A DNA stretch of 9,546 nt from JBHHZM01 sp046758065 (GCA_046758065.1 JBHHZM010000117.1:1-9546), one strand, 5' to 3'. Numbered from the stretch's first letter, positions 1 to 6,218 are shown. The notes: generated by a model from the sequence alone, not told the origin. Numbers and translations are program-made.

Positions 1-894
1 CTAAAGCCCGATGACCCGAAATGCCATGAACTCGGCGAGATCGTCCTCTTGTTCGAAAGCCGCGACCAGCTTCGTGACGAGTCCCTGATCGAGACCGCCG
101 CGCTCAGTGGCATGAACCATTATGCCGAGCTCTGCCGCTCGCTCGGCGCCAATCCGTCGAACCAGCGCAAGGTCGCCGGGATCATTGTCGGCAATGGCGC
201 GCCCGATGCGCAGGGCCGGGTTATGGGCGACGCCCGCGTCCTCGACGCAATGGTCTCCTCGTTCACCGGCGCGTATCAACTTCGGATTCGCCGCAACACC
301 GTCGCCGCCGGCGGCGCTGATGATGCCACCGCAGCGATCATTGCGGATCGGGATGCGCGGCTGGCCGCGGCGCAAGCCGAACGGGAGGCGGCGGACCGAG
401 CCCGCGCAGACGAGCGCGCCGCGGAGATCACCAAGATCCGCGCCACCTACGACGCCGCCCTCGCCGAAAGCATGGCGAACGCGCAGCCGGCCGGGCTGAT
501 TGGGCGGGTAACCGGCGGCGACCGCGCCGCGCTCACCGGCGTCTGGTCCGCCAGTCAGGCCGACTGCGCCAATGAGCGGGTGATCCTGTTCGAACGGGAC
601 GGTCGCGGGACGGTCGAATGGTGGCGCGCGGCGAACAAGGACATCGGCCTGCTGCCGTGGCGCACGGGGCAATGGGAGATGCGCGACGGCACGGTCATCA
701 TGAGCTTCAATCACCGCGTCGAATTCAGCCGGGCGACGCGGCGCATTCGATCCGGCGCGATCAATGAAACTGTTCAGTTCGAGCTCGAAGGTGTCGACGG
801 GTCGGAGTTGCGACTCGCGGCCACTGGCGGCGGATTCTCGCCGGAAGCGTTGTTTCTGGGAGGCGTGGAAAAGCTCTTCATTCGATGCGGCTAG
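1..894 (+). CDS. Unknown protein, left end cut by window; helical middle and beta-rich C-terminal domain
   Basis: I do not recognise this gene. The frame is open from base 1 to the TAG at 892-894 (297 visible residues), so it probably starts left of the window; a TTG at 49 and an ATG at 112 are in frame but have no convincing ribosome binding site. Counting from the first codon, residues 1-100 are mixed. Residues 112-158 are charged and Ala/Arg/Glu-rich (REAADRARADERAAEITKIR) and look helical or coiled coil. Residues 178-297 alternate in a beta pattern with several Trp (WWRA, LLPWRTGQW) and read like a small lipocalin-type barrel. Cysteines lie at 8, 45, 189 and 296; C189 and C296 bracket the C-terminal domain and could form a disulfide, which would suggest an exported protein, but the N-terminus that would carry a signal peptide is missing. 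Codon use is high GC like the right-hand genes. A hairpin starts 12 bases after the stop. The domain reading is inference; that the frame is coding is well supported. Confidence 0.72.
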   Translation, partial: LKPDDPKCHELGEIVLLFESRDQLRDESLIETAALSGMNHYAELCRSLGANPSNQRKVAGIIVGNGAPDAQGRVMGDARVLDAMVSSFTGAYQLRIRRNTVAAGGADDATAAIIADRDARLAAAQAEREAADRARADERAAEITKIRATYDAALAESMANAQPAGLIGRVTGGDRAALTGVWSASQADCANERVILFERDGRGTVEWWRAANKDIGLLPWRTGQWEMRDGTVIMSFNHRVEFSRATRRIRSGAINETVQFELEGVDGSELRLAATGGGFSPEALFLGGVEKLFIRCG

Positions 895-906
895 TAATTG
901 TCGGGC

Positions 907-966
907 GGCTCAGATCGGCCAGTTTCGGTCATTCGTTGGCTTTACAGCGAAAGGCCGATTTGAGCC
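907..966. repeat. 60-base imperfect palindrome, possible terminator
   Basis: Bases 907-920 (GGCTCAGATCGGCC) pair with 953-966 (GGCCGATTTGAGCC) over 14 positions with a single G-T wobble. After a two-base bulge (921-922), TTTCG at 923-927 pairs with CGAAA at 948-952, leaving a 20-base loop. It lies just after the stop of the first gene and 134 bases before the methyltransferase start. It may end transcription of the first gene, although no T-run follows on the plus strand. It could also be a dispersed palindromic element. The structure is seen directly; its role is not. Confidence 0.6.
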
Positions 967-1042
967 CATCTCAGCCAATGCCGCAGTGCAATTGAATGTC
1001 GGAGATATGACTAGTCGGTTTAGCTTTTCAGATAGCTCATTT

Positions 1043-1071
1043 TTGGGTTGTTTCTCGAACAGTGCTACCAT
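1043..1071 (+). promoter_or_regulatory. Candidate sigma-70-type promoter of the methyltransferase gene
   Basis: TTGGGT (1043-1048) and TACCAT (1066-1071) are separated by 17 bases, matching 3 of 6 and 4 of 6 consensus positions. The stretch is AT-richer than the surrounding genome and sits about 30 bases before the start codon, a plausible distance. It is a weak match, offered because position and spacing fit. Confidence 0.28.
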
Positions 1072-1087
1072 GGAAACCGAAAGTCTT

Positions 1088-1093
1088 GGGGGA
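1088..1093 (+). promoter_or_regulatory. Ribosome binding site deciding the methyltransferase start
   Basis: GGGGGA lies 7 bases before the ATG at 1101. This favours 1101 over the in-frame ATG at 1107, which would be 13 bases away. Confidence 0.55.
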
Positions 1094-1100
1094 ATAGATT

Positions 1101-1889
1101 ATGGGTATGGAATACGACGATGCAGCGGCAGAAAGACTCGAAGCCGTCTACCTAGGGCCCGACGTTGTTGCGCAACGCGAGGATACCCTGCGAAGGATTG
1201 AGGTCCAGCGAGGGGAGCGTGTCTTGGATATCGGAAGCGGCCCCGGTTTTCTTGCTGCCGCCATTGCCGACCGAACCGGCCCGAATGGCGAGGTGGTCGG
1301 CATTGATATCTCACAGCAGATGGTGGACCGCGCAAGTCAAAGAAACGAGTGTGAGTGGCTTAGCCACCAATGCGCTAATGCCGCGGCGCTCCCCTTTGAA
1401 GACAACCATTTTGACGTGATCGTCAGTACGCAGGTTGCCGAATACGTCCCTGATATAGCGAAGTTTTCATCTGAGGTTTTTCGAGTTCTTAAGCCAGGTG
1501 GGCGCGGATTGATCCTGGCAACGGACTGGGAAGGCGTCTGCTGGCACAGCGAGCACCCAGATCGAATGGAAAAGGTGCTGAAGGCATTCGCGCCCCACTG
1601 CGCCGACAGCAAACTTCCGCGTACGCTGGCCGCGCGGCTTAGAAAGGCTGGACTGGTTGTTGAGGATGTGAGCTACTTCCCGATTGTAAACTTGGACCGG
1701 TATGACGGATGCTATGGAGAGATGGTCGTACCGTTCATCGTGGCCTATGTTCAAGGTCAGAAGACCGTAGCTCATGAAGAGCTTCGTGCGTGGGCGGATG
1801 AGCAAGATGCATTGAATGAGCGGGGAGAGCATTTCTTCTCTACTGGTCGCTTTAGCTTCGCAATCAGGAAACCGGGAAGATCACAATAG
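1101..1889 (+). CDS. Class I SAM-dependent methyltransferase (UbiE / arsenite-methyltransferase-like fold)
   Basis: Predicted cytoplasmic enzyme of 262 residues that transfers a methyl group from S-adenosylmethionine; the acceptor cannot be told from sequence. Motif I, the glycine-rich SAM loop, is LDIGSGPGF (42-50). The acidic residue ending strand beta-2 is in VVGIDIS (D69). ALPFEDNHFDVIVS (97-110) matches the motif II region, and RVLKPGG (128-134) is the turn typical of the Methyltransf_11/25 and UbiE-like families. The last 120 residues should form the substrate cap and hold no motif I know. The paired cysteines of true arsenite methyltransferases are not evident in their usual arrangement (Cys at 84, 91, 147, 167, 204), so that function is doubtful. 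The gene stands alone between two palindromes. Codons such as ATA, TTT, TCA, CGA, GTT and CTT are frequent, and bases 1441-1500 have only 25 G or C of 60, unlike the neighbours. That suggests recent acquisition. The family call is firm; the specific function is unknown. Confidence 0.93.
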   Translation: MGMEYDDAAAERLEAVYLGPDVVAQREDTLRRIEVQRGERVLDIGSGPGFLAAAIADRTGPNGEVVGIDISQQMVDRASQRNECEWLSHQCANAAALPFEDNHFDVIVSTQVAEYVPDIAKFSSEVFRVLKPGGRGLILATDWEGVCWHSEHPDRMEKVLKAFAPHCADSKLPRTLAARLRKAGLVVEDVSYFPIVNLDRYDGCYGEMVVPFIVAYVQGQKTVAHEELRAWADEQDALNERGEHFFSTGRFSFAIRKPGRSQ

Positions 1890-1933
1890 CTGACGTTGGT
1901 TTGGCAACTTCCAATGGCAGTTTTGTCCGCATA

Positions 1934-1967
1934 GCGGCCGGTCGCGTGGCTTCAACTGACTGGCCGC
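1934..1967. terminator. Hairpin downstream of the methyltransferase, possible terminator or palindromic element
   Basis: GCGGCCGGTC (1934-1943) pairs with GACTGGCCGC (1958-1967) over 10 positions with one G-T wobble and a 14-base loop. It begins 45 bases after the methyltransferase stop. No proper T-run follows (only TTCGGGTCGGTTT), so intrinsic termination is uncertain. The sequence resembles the left palindrome loosely (GGC-AGTTT-GTC words in both). Confidence 0.4.
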
Positions 1968-2047
1968 TTCGGGTCGGTTTCAGACCATCCTCAACCTATC
2001 CCCATCCCGCGCTTCTTCCCGAAATCGAAAGACACGGATGATCCGCG

Positions 2048-2179
2048 CACGACCCCGCCAACCATCTGGTCGCGGTGGCGCGCAAGTTGGCGATGATCCT
2101 CTTCTGCATGTGGCGCGACCGCACCGAGTTCCGCTGGCGCGCCGAGACCGACGCCGAGCAGGCGCCGGCGACCGCGTGA
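2048..2179 (+). pseudogene. C-terminal remnant of an IS110-family transposase
   Basis: The frame ending in TGA at 2177-2179 encodes 43 residues including LVAVARKLAMILFCMWRDRT followed by EFRW. This closely resembles the extreme C-terminus of IS110-type transposases (Transposase_20 domain), where an xVAxARKLAxILxxMWxDGTxFRW-like segment is common. The frame has a TGA at 2039-2041 and nothing upstream continues the transposase, so only about a tenth of a normal protein (roughly 340-400 residues) remains. The DEDD catalytic domain and the conserved serine domain are absent, so it cannot be active. The family call comes from remembered sequence patterns and a short segment; a chance match is possible but unlikely. 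Confidence 0.6.
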
Positions 2180-2239
2180 ACGCGGACCCACAACAGACCG
2201 CACCAACTTCCCCCGGCCCGCGAACGGCCAGGGCGAAGG

Positions 2240-2255
2240 GCGTCCCTGGGGACGC
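2240..2255. repeat. Perfect short hairpin downstream of the transposase remnant
   Basis: GCGTCCC (2240-2246) and GGGACGC (2249-2255) are exact reverse complements around two bases. It lies 60 bases after the transposase-remnant stop. Short GTCCC/GGGAC hairpins are often seen behind IS110-type genes, so it may belong to the same element. This link is inference. Confidence 0.4.
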
Positions 2256-2453
2256 ACGGGCGCGGGCAATCGACGACGACAGGCTTGCCGCCGCTGCCAC
2301 GCGGACGGCGCTGCTGAGATGGTCATGCCCGACCCGGACGCCATCCTGCGGCGGCTCCAGAGTACACTGGGCGCCGACCGCGAACAGAAGCTCGGAGCCC
2401 CAGCGGACGCACTCAAAGCTTGCACCCGATTACAGAAGCTTGTCGAAGCATGG

Positions 2454-2484
2454 AAAAAGTTCGGTATCGGCGTTTCTCAATACC
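2454..2484 (-). terminator. Candidate intrinsic terminator of the Bax-like gene
   Basis: Read on the minus strand, GGTAT (2484-2480) and ATACC (2467-2463) form a 5-base-pair stem with a 12-base loop. A run of five T (2458-2454) follows after GAAC. It starts 3 bases after the TAA of the glucosaminidase gene. Position and T-run fit an intrinsic terminator, but the stem is short and partly AT. Confidence 0.38.
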
Positions 2485-2487
2485 CTG

Positions 2488-3483
2488 TTAGATGTTCGGC
2501 CCGCCGACCAGCCGCAGTTCCTGCTCGCCAAGCTGCGCCCCGTCGAGGGCATCGAGCCCGTTGCTCTCGATGATCGAGCGGATGGTGACGATGTAGGCCT
2601 TGCCGCGTTCCGAATAGTGCGTCAGCGCCCCGGCGAGCGCGTGGCCGTCGAGGGTTTTCCCGGCTTCGCGCTGGCGGGCGCGCGCTTCGCGAAACTCGGT
2701 GTACGCCCAGTGGCTGTTGAGGTTGCCCATGTACGCGGCGACCGAATCGAGCAGCCGGCCGAAAATGAGCACCTCATGGGATTCACCCTGATCGCGCGCG
2801 CGCGGCACCAGGCCGCCGCCGGTCCTGAAGGTGCGCTGACCGAACAGCGCGTTTCCCTCGCGCACGAAACGCGACGTGCCCCAACCCGATTCCTCCGCCG
2901 CCTGGGCGAGAGCGAGCGACGGCGGAATGACGTCGACGCGCTTCAGCAACTCGTTGATATCGGCGGATTCAAGACCGTAACGCTCCGCCAGGCGGTCGAG
3001 CCACAGCTGTTCGTACCACGAGAGTTGGCCGCGCTCGGCGCGCAACGAAAGCAAGCGACGGCGCTCGGCCAGGATCCGTTCGTTGGCCTTGAGAACGAGC
3101 GGCAGCATCATCTTGATGAAGACCTGCTTGCGTTCGCCCGGCGACTGCAGGCGCGCCAGGTCCGCCGGCACCCTGTCGATGAGAATGCGCGGCACCGCCG
3201 CCGCCCCGGCGCGTACCCCGCCCAGCCGGTATTCGACCCGTTGGAACGCCGCCTGCAAGCCGGCGACGGTAACCTCCAGCGCGGCCGGTTGTGCGAGCCC
3301 GGTCGCCGTGACCTGCGGGGCGGCTGCCGGCGACGGGACGGCGGGACGGGCGAAATTCACGGCGGGATCGACGATCCTGCCGGCCATCTCGCCGAGGACG
3401 ATGCCGAAGAGCAGCACGACGCTCACGAACATGAAGCCGAGCGAGGCGTATTCGAAACGAAAATCCTTGGATTGACTGTGCAT
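2488..3483 (-). CDS. Bax-like, membrane-anchored glucosaminidase-domain protein
   Basis: Predicted N-acetylglucosaminidase of the Bax / Glucosaminidase (GH73-related) family, which cleaves peptidoglycan glycan strands. From the ATG at 3483 it has 331 residues. One membrane segment lies near the N-terminus (about 13-33, SLGFMFVSVVLLFGIVLG), followed by an Ala/Pro linker (43-70), so the enzyme should face the periplasm tethered to the inner membrane. Residues 115-180 are helical and charged, like the N-terminal part of E. coli Bax. The core LAQAAEESGWGTSRFVREGN (192-211) contains E198 before SGWG, the expected catalytic glutamate, followed by NALFGQ (211-216). LTHYSERGKAY (287-297) matches the conserved C-terminal tyrosine region. 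An in-frame GTG at 3504 is possible, but AGGGAA six bases before the ATG at 3483 makes that start better. The gene is set apart from the upstream Sel1 gene by a long stretch without a convincing gene. Family firm; hydrolase activity and anchoring inferred. Confidence 0.92.
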   Translation of the reverse strand: MHSQSKDFRFEYASLGFMFVSVVLLFGIVLGEMAGRIVDPAVNFARPAVPSPAAAPQVTATGLAQPAALEVTVAGLQAAFQRVEYRLGGVRAGAAAVPRILIDRVPADLARLQSPGERKQVFIKMMLPLVLKANERILAERRRLLSLRAERGQLSWYEQLWLDRLAERYGLESADINELLKRVDVIPPSLALAQAAEESGWGTSRFVREGNALFGQRTFRTGGGLVPRARDQGESHEVLIFGRLLDSVAAYMGNLNSHWAYTEFREARARQREAGKTLDGHALAGALTHYSERGKAYIVTIRSIIESNGLDALDGAQLGEQELRLVGGPNI

Positions 3484-3489
3484 GTCGTC

Positions 3490-3495
3490 TTCCCT
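3490..3495 (-). promoter_or_regulatory. Ribosome binding site deciding the Bax-like start
   Basis: Minus-strand AGGGAA is followed by six bases (GACGAC) and the ATG at 3483-3481. It would lie inside the gene if the GTG at 3504 were used, so it argues for the shorter form. Confidence 0.6.
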
Positions 3496-4134
3496 AATCA
3501 GCACGCGCGAAGCGCTGGTCGCAGTTCACCCCCGGGGATCGTTGCCCGGGGTTGTCGCCGGTTCAGCCGGCGGCCGGTCTTCCTCCAGGGAGACGGTGGT
3601 GCGAGGCACGCCGCGCCGCAGGCAAAAACCGCGCCGCGCCGTCCGCTACGCCCATATACGGAACTCGGGCGGAATCGTTCATGGTCGGTGTGTTCCCCTG
3701 ACTCACGATCTGACTTGTACGTTCTCCTTCGCCACATTCCCCTCGGGATTGCGGGCAACCCGAAACATCGGCACACATATATGATGTCTGCTGTATCCGC
3801 TTATCCGACCCTCACACAGGCGAGGCTTTCACATCCTCTTGCGGTCCAACGGGTCGTCGCGCCCGACCCCCCAAGCGACGCGGAATCGGCCTACAACATG
3901 CGACAAGAACGCCCCGGATTCAACCCCCTGCCTAGCGTAACGTTAACCCGCGGGGGCGTCCGTCCGGAACCTCCGGAATTCACTTGCGAACGACCGGGCG
4001 CCAGACATGCGCGATTCACCAGTTTCCGGCCCGGCCACGATGAGCGCAGTCCCGGACGCAACATTCCGCGGCAGCTTCCAGCGCAGCGGCGCTTCGGGCG
4101 TTCGCGGTTCCGGTCGGACGTGTCGCCGACGTGT
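3496..4134. other. About 640 bases without a convincing gene, upstream of the Bax-like gene
   Basis: The stretch lies between the Sel1-repeat stop (4135) and the ribosome binding site of the Bax-like gene. Any promoter of the latter should be here, but I find no good -35/-10 pair. An AT-rich spot, ACATATATGATG, at 3775-3786 is the likeliest melting region. Small hairpins occur at 3530-3551 (CCCCGGG / CCCGGGG, 8-base loop) and 3744-3762 (CGGGATTGC / GCAACCCG, one bulge), and an 8-base palindrome TAACGTTA at 3938-3945. Open frames on either strand have poor composition or no ribosome binding site at a normal distance. Confidence 0.5.
3530..3551 (-). repeat. GC-rich hairpin in the leader of the Bax-like gene
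   Basis: CCCCGGG (3530-3536) and CCCGGGG (3545-3551) are exact reverse complements with an 8-base loop (GATCGTTG). The hairpin ends 46 bases before the ATG at 3483 and so would lie in the 5' untranslated RNA. No T-run follows on the minus strand, so it is not an ordinary terminator. A role in translation or RNA stability is only a possibility. Confidence 0.45.
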
Positions 4135-5730
4135 TCAAGGCGATTCGTCATGTGACCCGCCGGTCTCGCCCTCGAGCCAGCCGCGGGCCCAGTCGATGAC
4201 ATTGAAGCCGGGCTCGCGGTCGCCGGTGCTCGCCGCATCCTTGCCGTCGACCGCAGGCGCCGTGTCCGGGACCGCATCGTCGGGCGGAGCAGCCGGAGTT
4301 TCGCTGGCGGGCAATGAAAATGCCGGCGCGGTCGGCGGGAGGGCGGGTGTCGGAGACGCGGCGGGCGGCAGGGAAAGCCCCGGCGACGCGGTGGCGGGCG
4401 CGGACTCCTGCGGCGGCGCGGTCCGATCGAGCAGCAACTTGAGATGCACGCCGGCGGCGGCATGACCCTGGACGGCCGCGGCGCCGTACCAGTGGATCGC
4501 GTCGTCCACGTTCGTCGGCCCGCCGAGCCCGTTCTCGAGCATGCGCGCGAGGCGGTACTGGGCGCGGGCGTCTCCTTGGTACGCTGCCCGCCGCAACCAT
4601 TCGCGCGCCGCCGCCGGATCGCGCGGTACGCCCTCGCCGCGGTTCAGCATGACGGCGGCGGCGATCTGTCCGTCGGCGTCGCCGAGCGCGGCGGCGCGCC
4701 GGAACCAGGCGAGCGCCATGACCGGATCGGCGTCCACGCCGTCGCCTTCGCGGTAGATGCGACCGAGATTGAAGGCCGCCCGCCCATGGCCCTGGGCGGC
4801 GGCGTGGCGATACCATTCGAGAGCGGCGGCGATGTCGCGCGGCACCTTTTCGCCGGCCTGGAGCAGCGCGGCGAGCCGCGCCTGGGCGTCGGCATCGCCG
4901 ACCTCGGCCATCGCCCGAAGCGCGCGCAGCTCGTTCGACTCCCGGGCGGTTCCGGCAAGCCGCGCGGCGGCTTCCTGGTGGCCCTGACCGGCGGCCCGGC
5001 CGTACCATTTAGCCGCCGCGTCGAGATCACGCTCGACTCCCCGCCCCGTGCGGTACAGCTCGGCGAGTTGGAACTGCGCCGCCGCGAGGCCGAACTCGGC
5101 GGCCTGGATGAACCAGCGTCGCGCCATCTCGGGGTCGCTCTCGACGCCGTCGCCCCACAGATACATGCGCCCGAGCTGAAGCGCCGCCACCGGATGGCCG
5201 CGCTGCGCCGCCCGGCGGTACCAGCGCACCGCCTCGCGCGCGTCGCGCGGCACGTAATTGCCGAGTCGGTAAAGGTTGCCGAGGCGCAGTTGCGCCACGG
5301 CGAAGCCCTGCGCGGCGGCGCTTTGAAAGAGCGCGAGCCCGGCGGCCGGGTCGGCGTCGCCGCCCAGCCCTTCGAGATACATCCGGCCGAGATTGGCCTG
5401 GGCGCGCGCGTTGCCTTGGGCCGCCGCCCGGCTGTACCAGCGCCGCGCCTGGGCGTCGTCGCGCTCGACGCCGCGGCCCATACGGTAAAGATGGCCGAGG
5501 TTGGTCTGCGCCCGCGCGTCGCCGCGCTCGGCAAGCGCCCGCCATTCGGCGAAGGCCTGCTCGTAATCGCCGACATCGTAGGCCCGCACCCCGGCGGCGA
5601 AGTCGGCCCGCGCCGTCGGCAGGCCGGCGAGCAGGGCGACGGCGAGCGCCGCGCAGCGCAGGACGCCCGACCATCCGCCGGCGTCCGCCCGGGGTTTGCC
5701 GCGACCGATCATTCCGCGCGTGGGCACCAT
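4135..5730 (-). CDS. Secreted Sel1-like (TPR-type) repeat protein
   Basis: A 531-residue protein. Residues 21-42 (hydrophobic VLRCAALAVALLAGL, then LPTARAD) look like a cleavable signal peptide, so it should act in the periplasm. From about 44 a half repeat leads into Sel1-like repeats of 36 residues (pattern AQxxLGxLYRxGxGVxRDxxxAxxWYRRAAxQGxA) starting near 74, 110, 146, 182 and 218. A degenerate short one follows at about 255-280, then four more near 282, 318, 354 and 390, giving nine full repeats. Such solenoids normally bind protein partners and often serve envelope or signalling complexes. Residues 436-500 are a Pro/Ala/Ser linker, and the end, FNVIDWARGWLEGE (509-522), looks like a separate amphipathic tail. 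The start codon overlaps the stop of the universal stress gene (TAATG, sharing base 5730), so translation is probably coupled. An internal ATG at 5712 is an alternative start that keeps the signal peptide. Family firm; partner unknown. Confidence 0.93.
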   Translation of the reverse strand: MVPTRGMIGRGKPRADAGGWSGVLRCAALAVALLAGLPTARADFAAGVRAYDVGDYEQAFAEWRALAERGDARAQTNLGHLYRMGRGVERDDAQARRWYSRAAAQGNARAQANLGRMYLEGLGGDADPAAGLALFQSAAAQGFAVAQLRLGNLYRLGNYVPRDAREAVRWYRRAAQRGHPVAALQLGRMYLWGDGVESDPEMARRWFIQAAEFGLAAAQFQLAELYRTGRGVERDLDAAAKWYGRAAGQGHQEAAARLAGTARESNELRALRAMAEVGDADAQARLAALLQAGEKVPRDIAAALEWYRHAAAQGHGRAAFNLGRIYREGDGVDADPVMALAWFRRAAALGDADGQIAAAVMLNRGEGVPRDPAAAREWLRRAAYQGDARAQYRLARMLENGLGGPTNVDDAIHWYGAAAVQGHAAAGVHLKLLLDRTAPPQESAPATASPGLSLPPAASPTPALPPTAPAFSLPASETPAAPPDDAVPDTAPAVDGKDAASTGDREPGFNVIDWARGWLEGETGGSHDESP

Positions 5731-6218
5731 TACGTCAGGTTGGCGAGCTGTTCGTCGGTGATGTTGCCGGGAACGATCACCAGCGGGATGCTCAGCCGCC
5801 CGGCGAGCTGACCCGCGAGCCAGGAGATCAGCTTGCCGCCTTTAGCACCGGGCGGCGCGGCGCCGACCACGAGAAAGCTGATCGTCGGGTCCTCCTCGAT
5901 CGCCGCGAGAATCTCGTCGCCGATGCGGCCTTCCCGCACCGTGAGCACCGGCATCACATTGGCCCATTCGTTGACCTCGGCGGCGAGTTCGTGCAGCAGC
6001 CGTTCGACCTCCTCGCGGCGTTCTTCCTTCATCACGTCTTCGACCGCCATCCAGTGCTGAAACTCGGCCGGTTCGATGACGTTGAGGAGGATGACGTAGC
6101 CCTTGGTGTTCCTCGCGCGCAGGCAGGCGAAATGCACCGCTACACGCGATTGCGGGCTGCCGTCGACGCACACAAGGTATTTCGCCCGGCCGGGAACGTG
6201 CTCGGGTGTTTCGCTCAT
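5730..6218 (-). CDS. Universal stress protein (UspA family)
   Basis: A 162-residue single-domain cytoplasmic Usp protein, a normal length. The first strand and loop, YLVCVDGSPQSRVAVHFAC (14-32), carry the usual aspartate (D19) and serine that start the nucleotide site. LLNVIEPAEFQHWMAVEDVM (44-63) and the closing VVGAAPPGAKGGKL...SIPLVIVPGN (117-152) complete the fold. The glycine loop does not fit the exact ATP-binding pattern G-2x-G-9x-G-S/T, so ATP binding is uncertain. Close relatives, which keep phrases like EPAxFQHWMAVE, VNEWA and VPGNxTDEQ, sit near trpS in alphaproteobacteria. GGAG five bases before the ATG at 6218 supports the start. The gene follows DUF2333 by about 109 bases and overlaps the Sel1 gene start by one base. 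Its stress role comes from the family; no regulation is visible. Confidence 0.95.
   Translation of the reverse strand: MSETPEHVPGRAKYLVCVDGSPQSRVAVHFACLRARNTKGYVILLNVIEPAEFQHWMAVEDVMKEERREEVERLLHELAAEVNEWANVMPVLTVREGRIGDEILAAIEEDPTISFLVVGAAPPGAKGGKLISWLAGQLAGRLSIPLVIVPGNITDEQLANLT

Larger units (their letters stand above)
1890..2487. other. 598-base stretch without an intact gene, with insertion-sequence scars
   Basis: Between the methyltransferase stop and the end of the Bax-like gene I find no reading frame with a convincing start, ribosome binding site and protein-like composition. It holds the hairpin at 1934-1967, the transposase tail at 2048-2179, the short perfect hairpin at 2240-2255, and the terminator candidate of the minus-strand gene at 2454-2484. 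The hexamer AAGCTT occurs twice near 2416-2441. The overall look is of eroded mobile-element sequence joined to native flank. Confidence 0.6.

Noticed and set aside
1..714. Minus-strand open frame opposite the first gene
   Set aside because: The plus frame has the better protein-like composition (Trp-rich beta pattern, charged helix); the minus frame is Gly/Ala/Arg-rich and featureless.
1101..1889. Calling the methyltransferase arsenite methyltransferase (arsM) or UbiE
   Set aside because: Motifs support only the superfamily. The cysteine pattern and neighbours (no ars or ubiquinone genes) do not support either specific name.
2319..2573. Plus-strand 84-codon frame beginning MVMPDPDAILRRLQSTLG
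   Set aside because: The first 50 residues look almost protein-like, but the frame runs into the antisense of the Bax-like gene, lacks a ribosome binding site and matches nothing I know. It could be a fragment of an eroded gene.
3563..3682. Minus-strand 39-codon frame (MNDSARVPYMG) in the Bax-like leader
   Set aside because: The nearest purine run AGGGGA is 11 bases from the ATG, the remainder is Arg/Ala/Gly-rich, and no family is recognisable. A leader peptide cannot be excluded.
3918..3946. CCCCC...GGGGG pair around TAACGTTA as a terminator for the Sel1 gene
   Set aside because: Only five outer pairs close a loop of over 20 bases, there is no T-run, and it lies about 180 bases past the stop.
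2038..4155. Plus-strand open frame of 705 codons
   Set aside because: It runs antisense to the whole Bax-like gene and through the scar and spacer. Composition is Arg/Pro/Gly-rich with no domain, as expected for a shadow in high-GC DNA.
4444..5811. Plus-strand open frame of 455 codons opposite the Sel1-repeat gene
   Set aside because: Its apparent repeats mirror the Sel1 repeats on the other strand. No ribosome binding site or independent domain.
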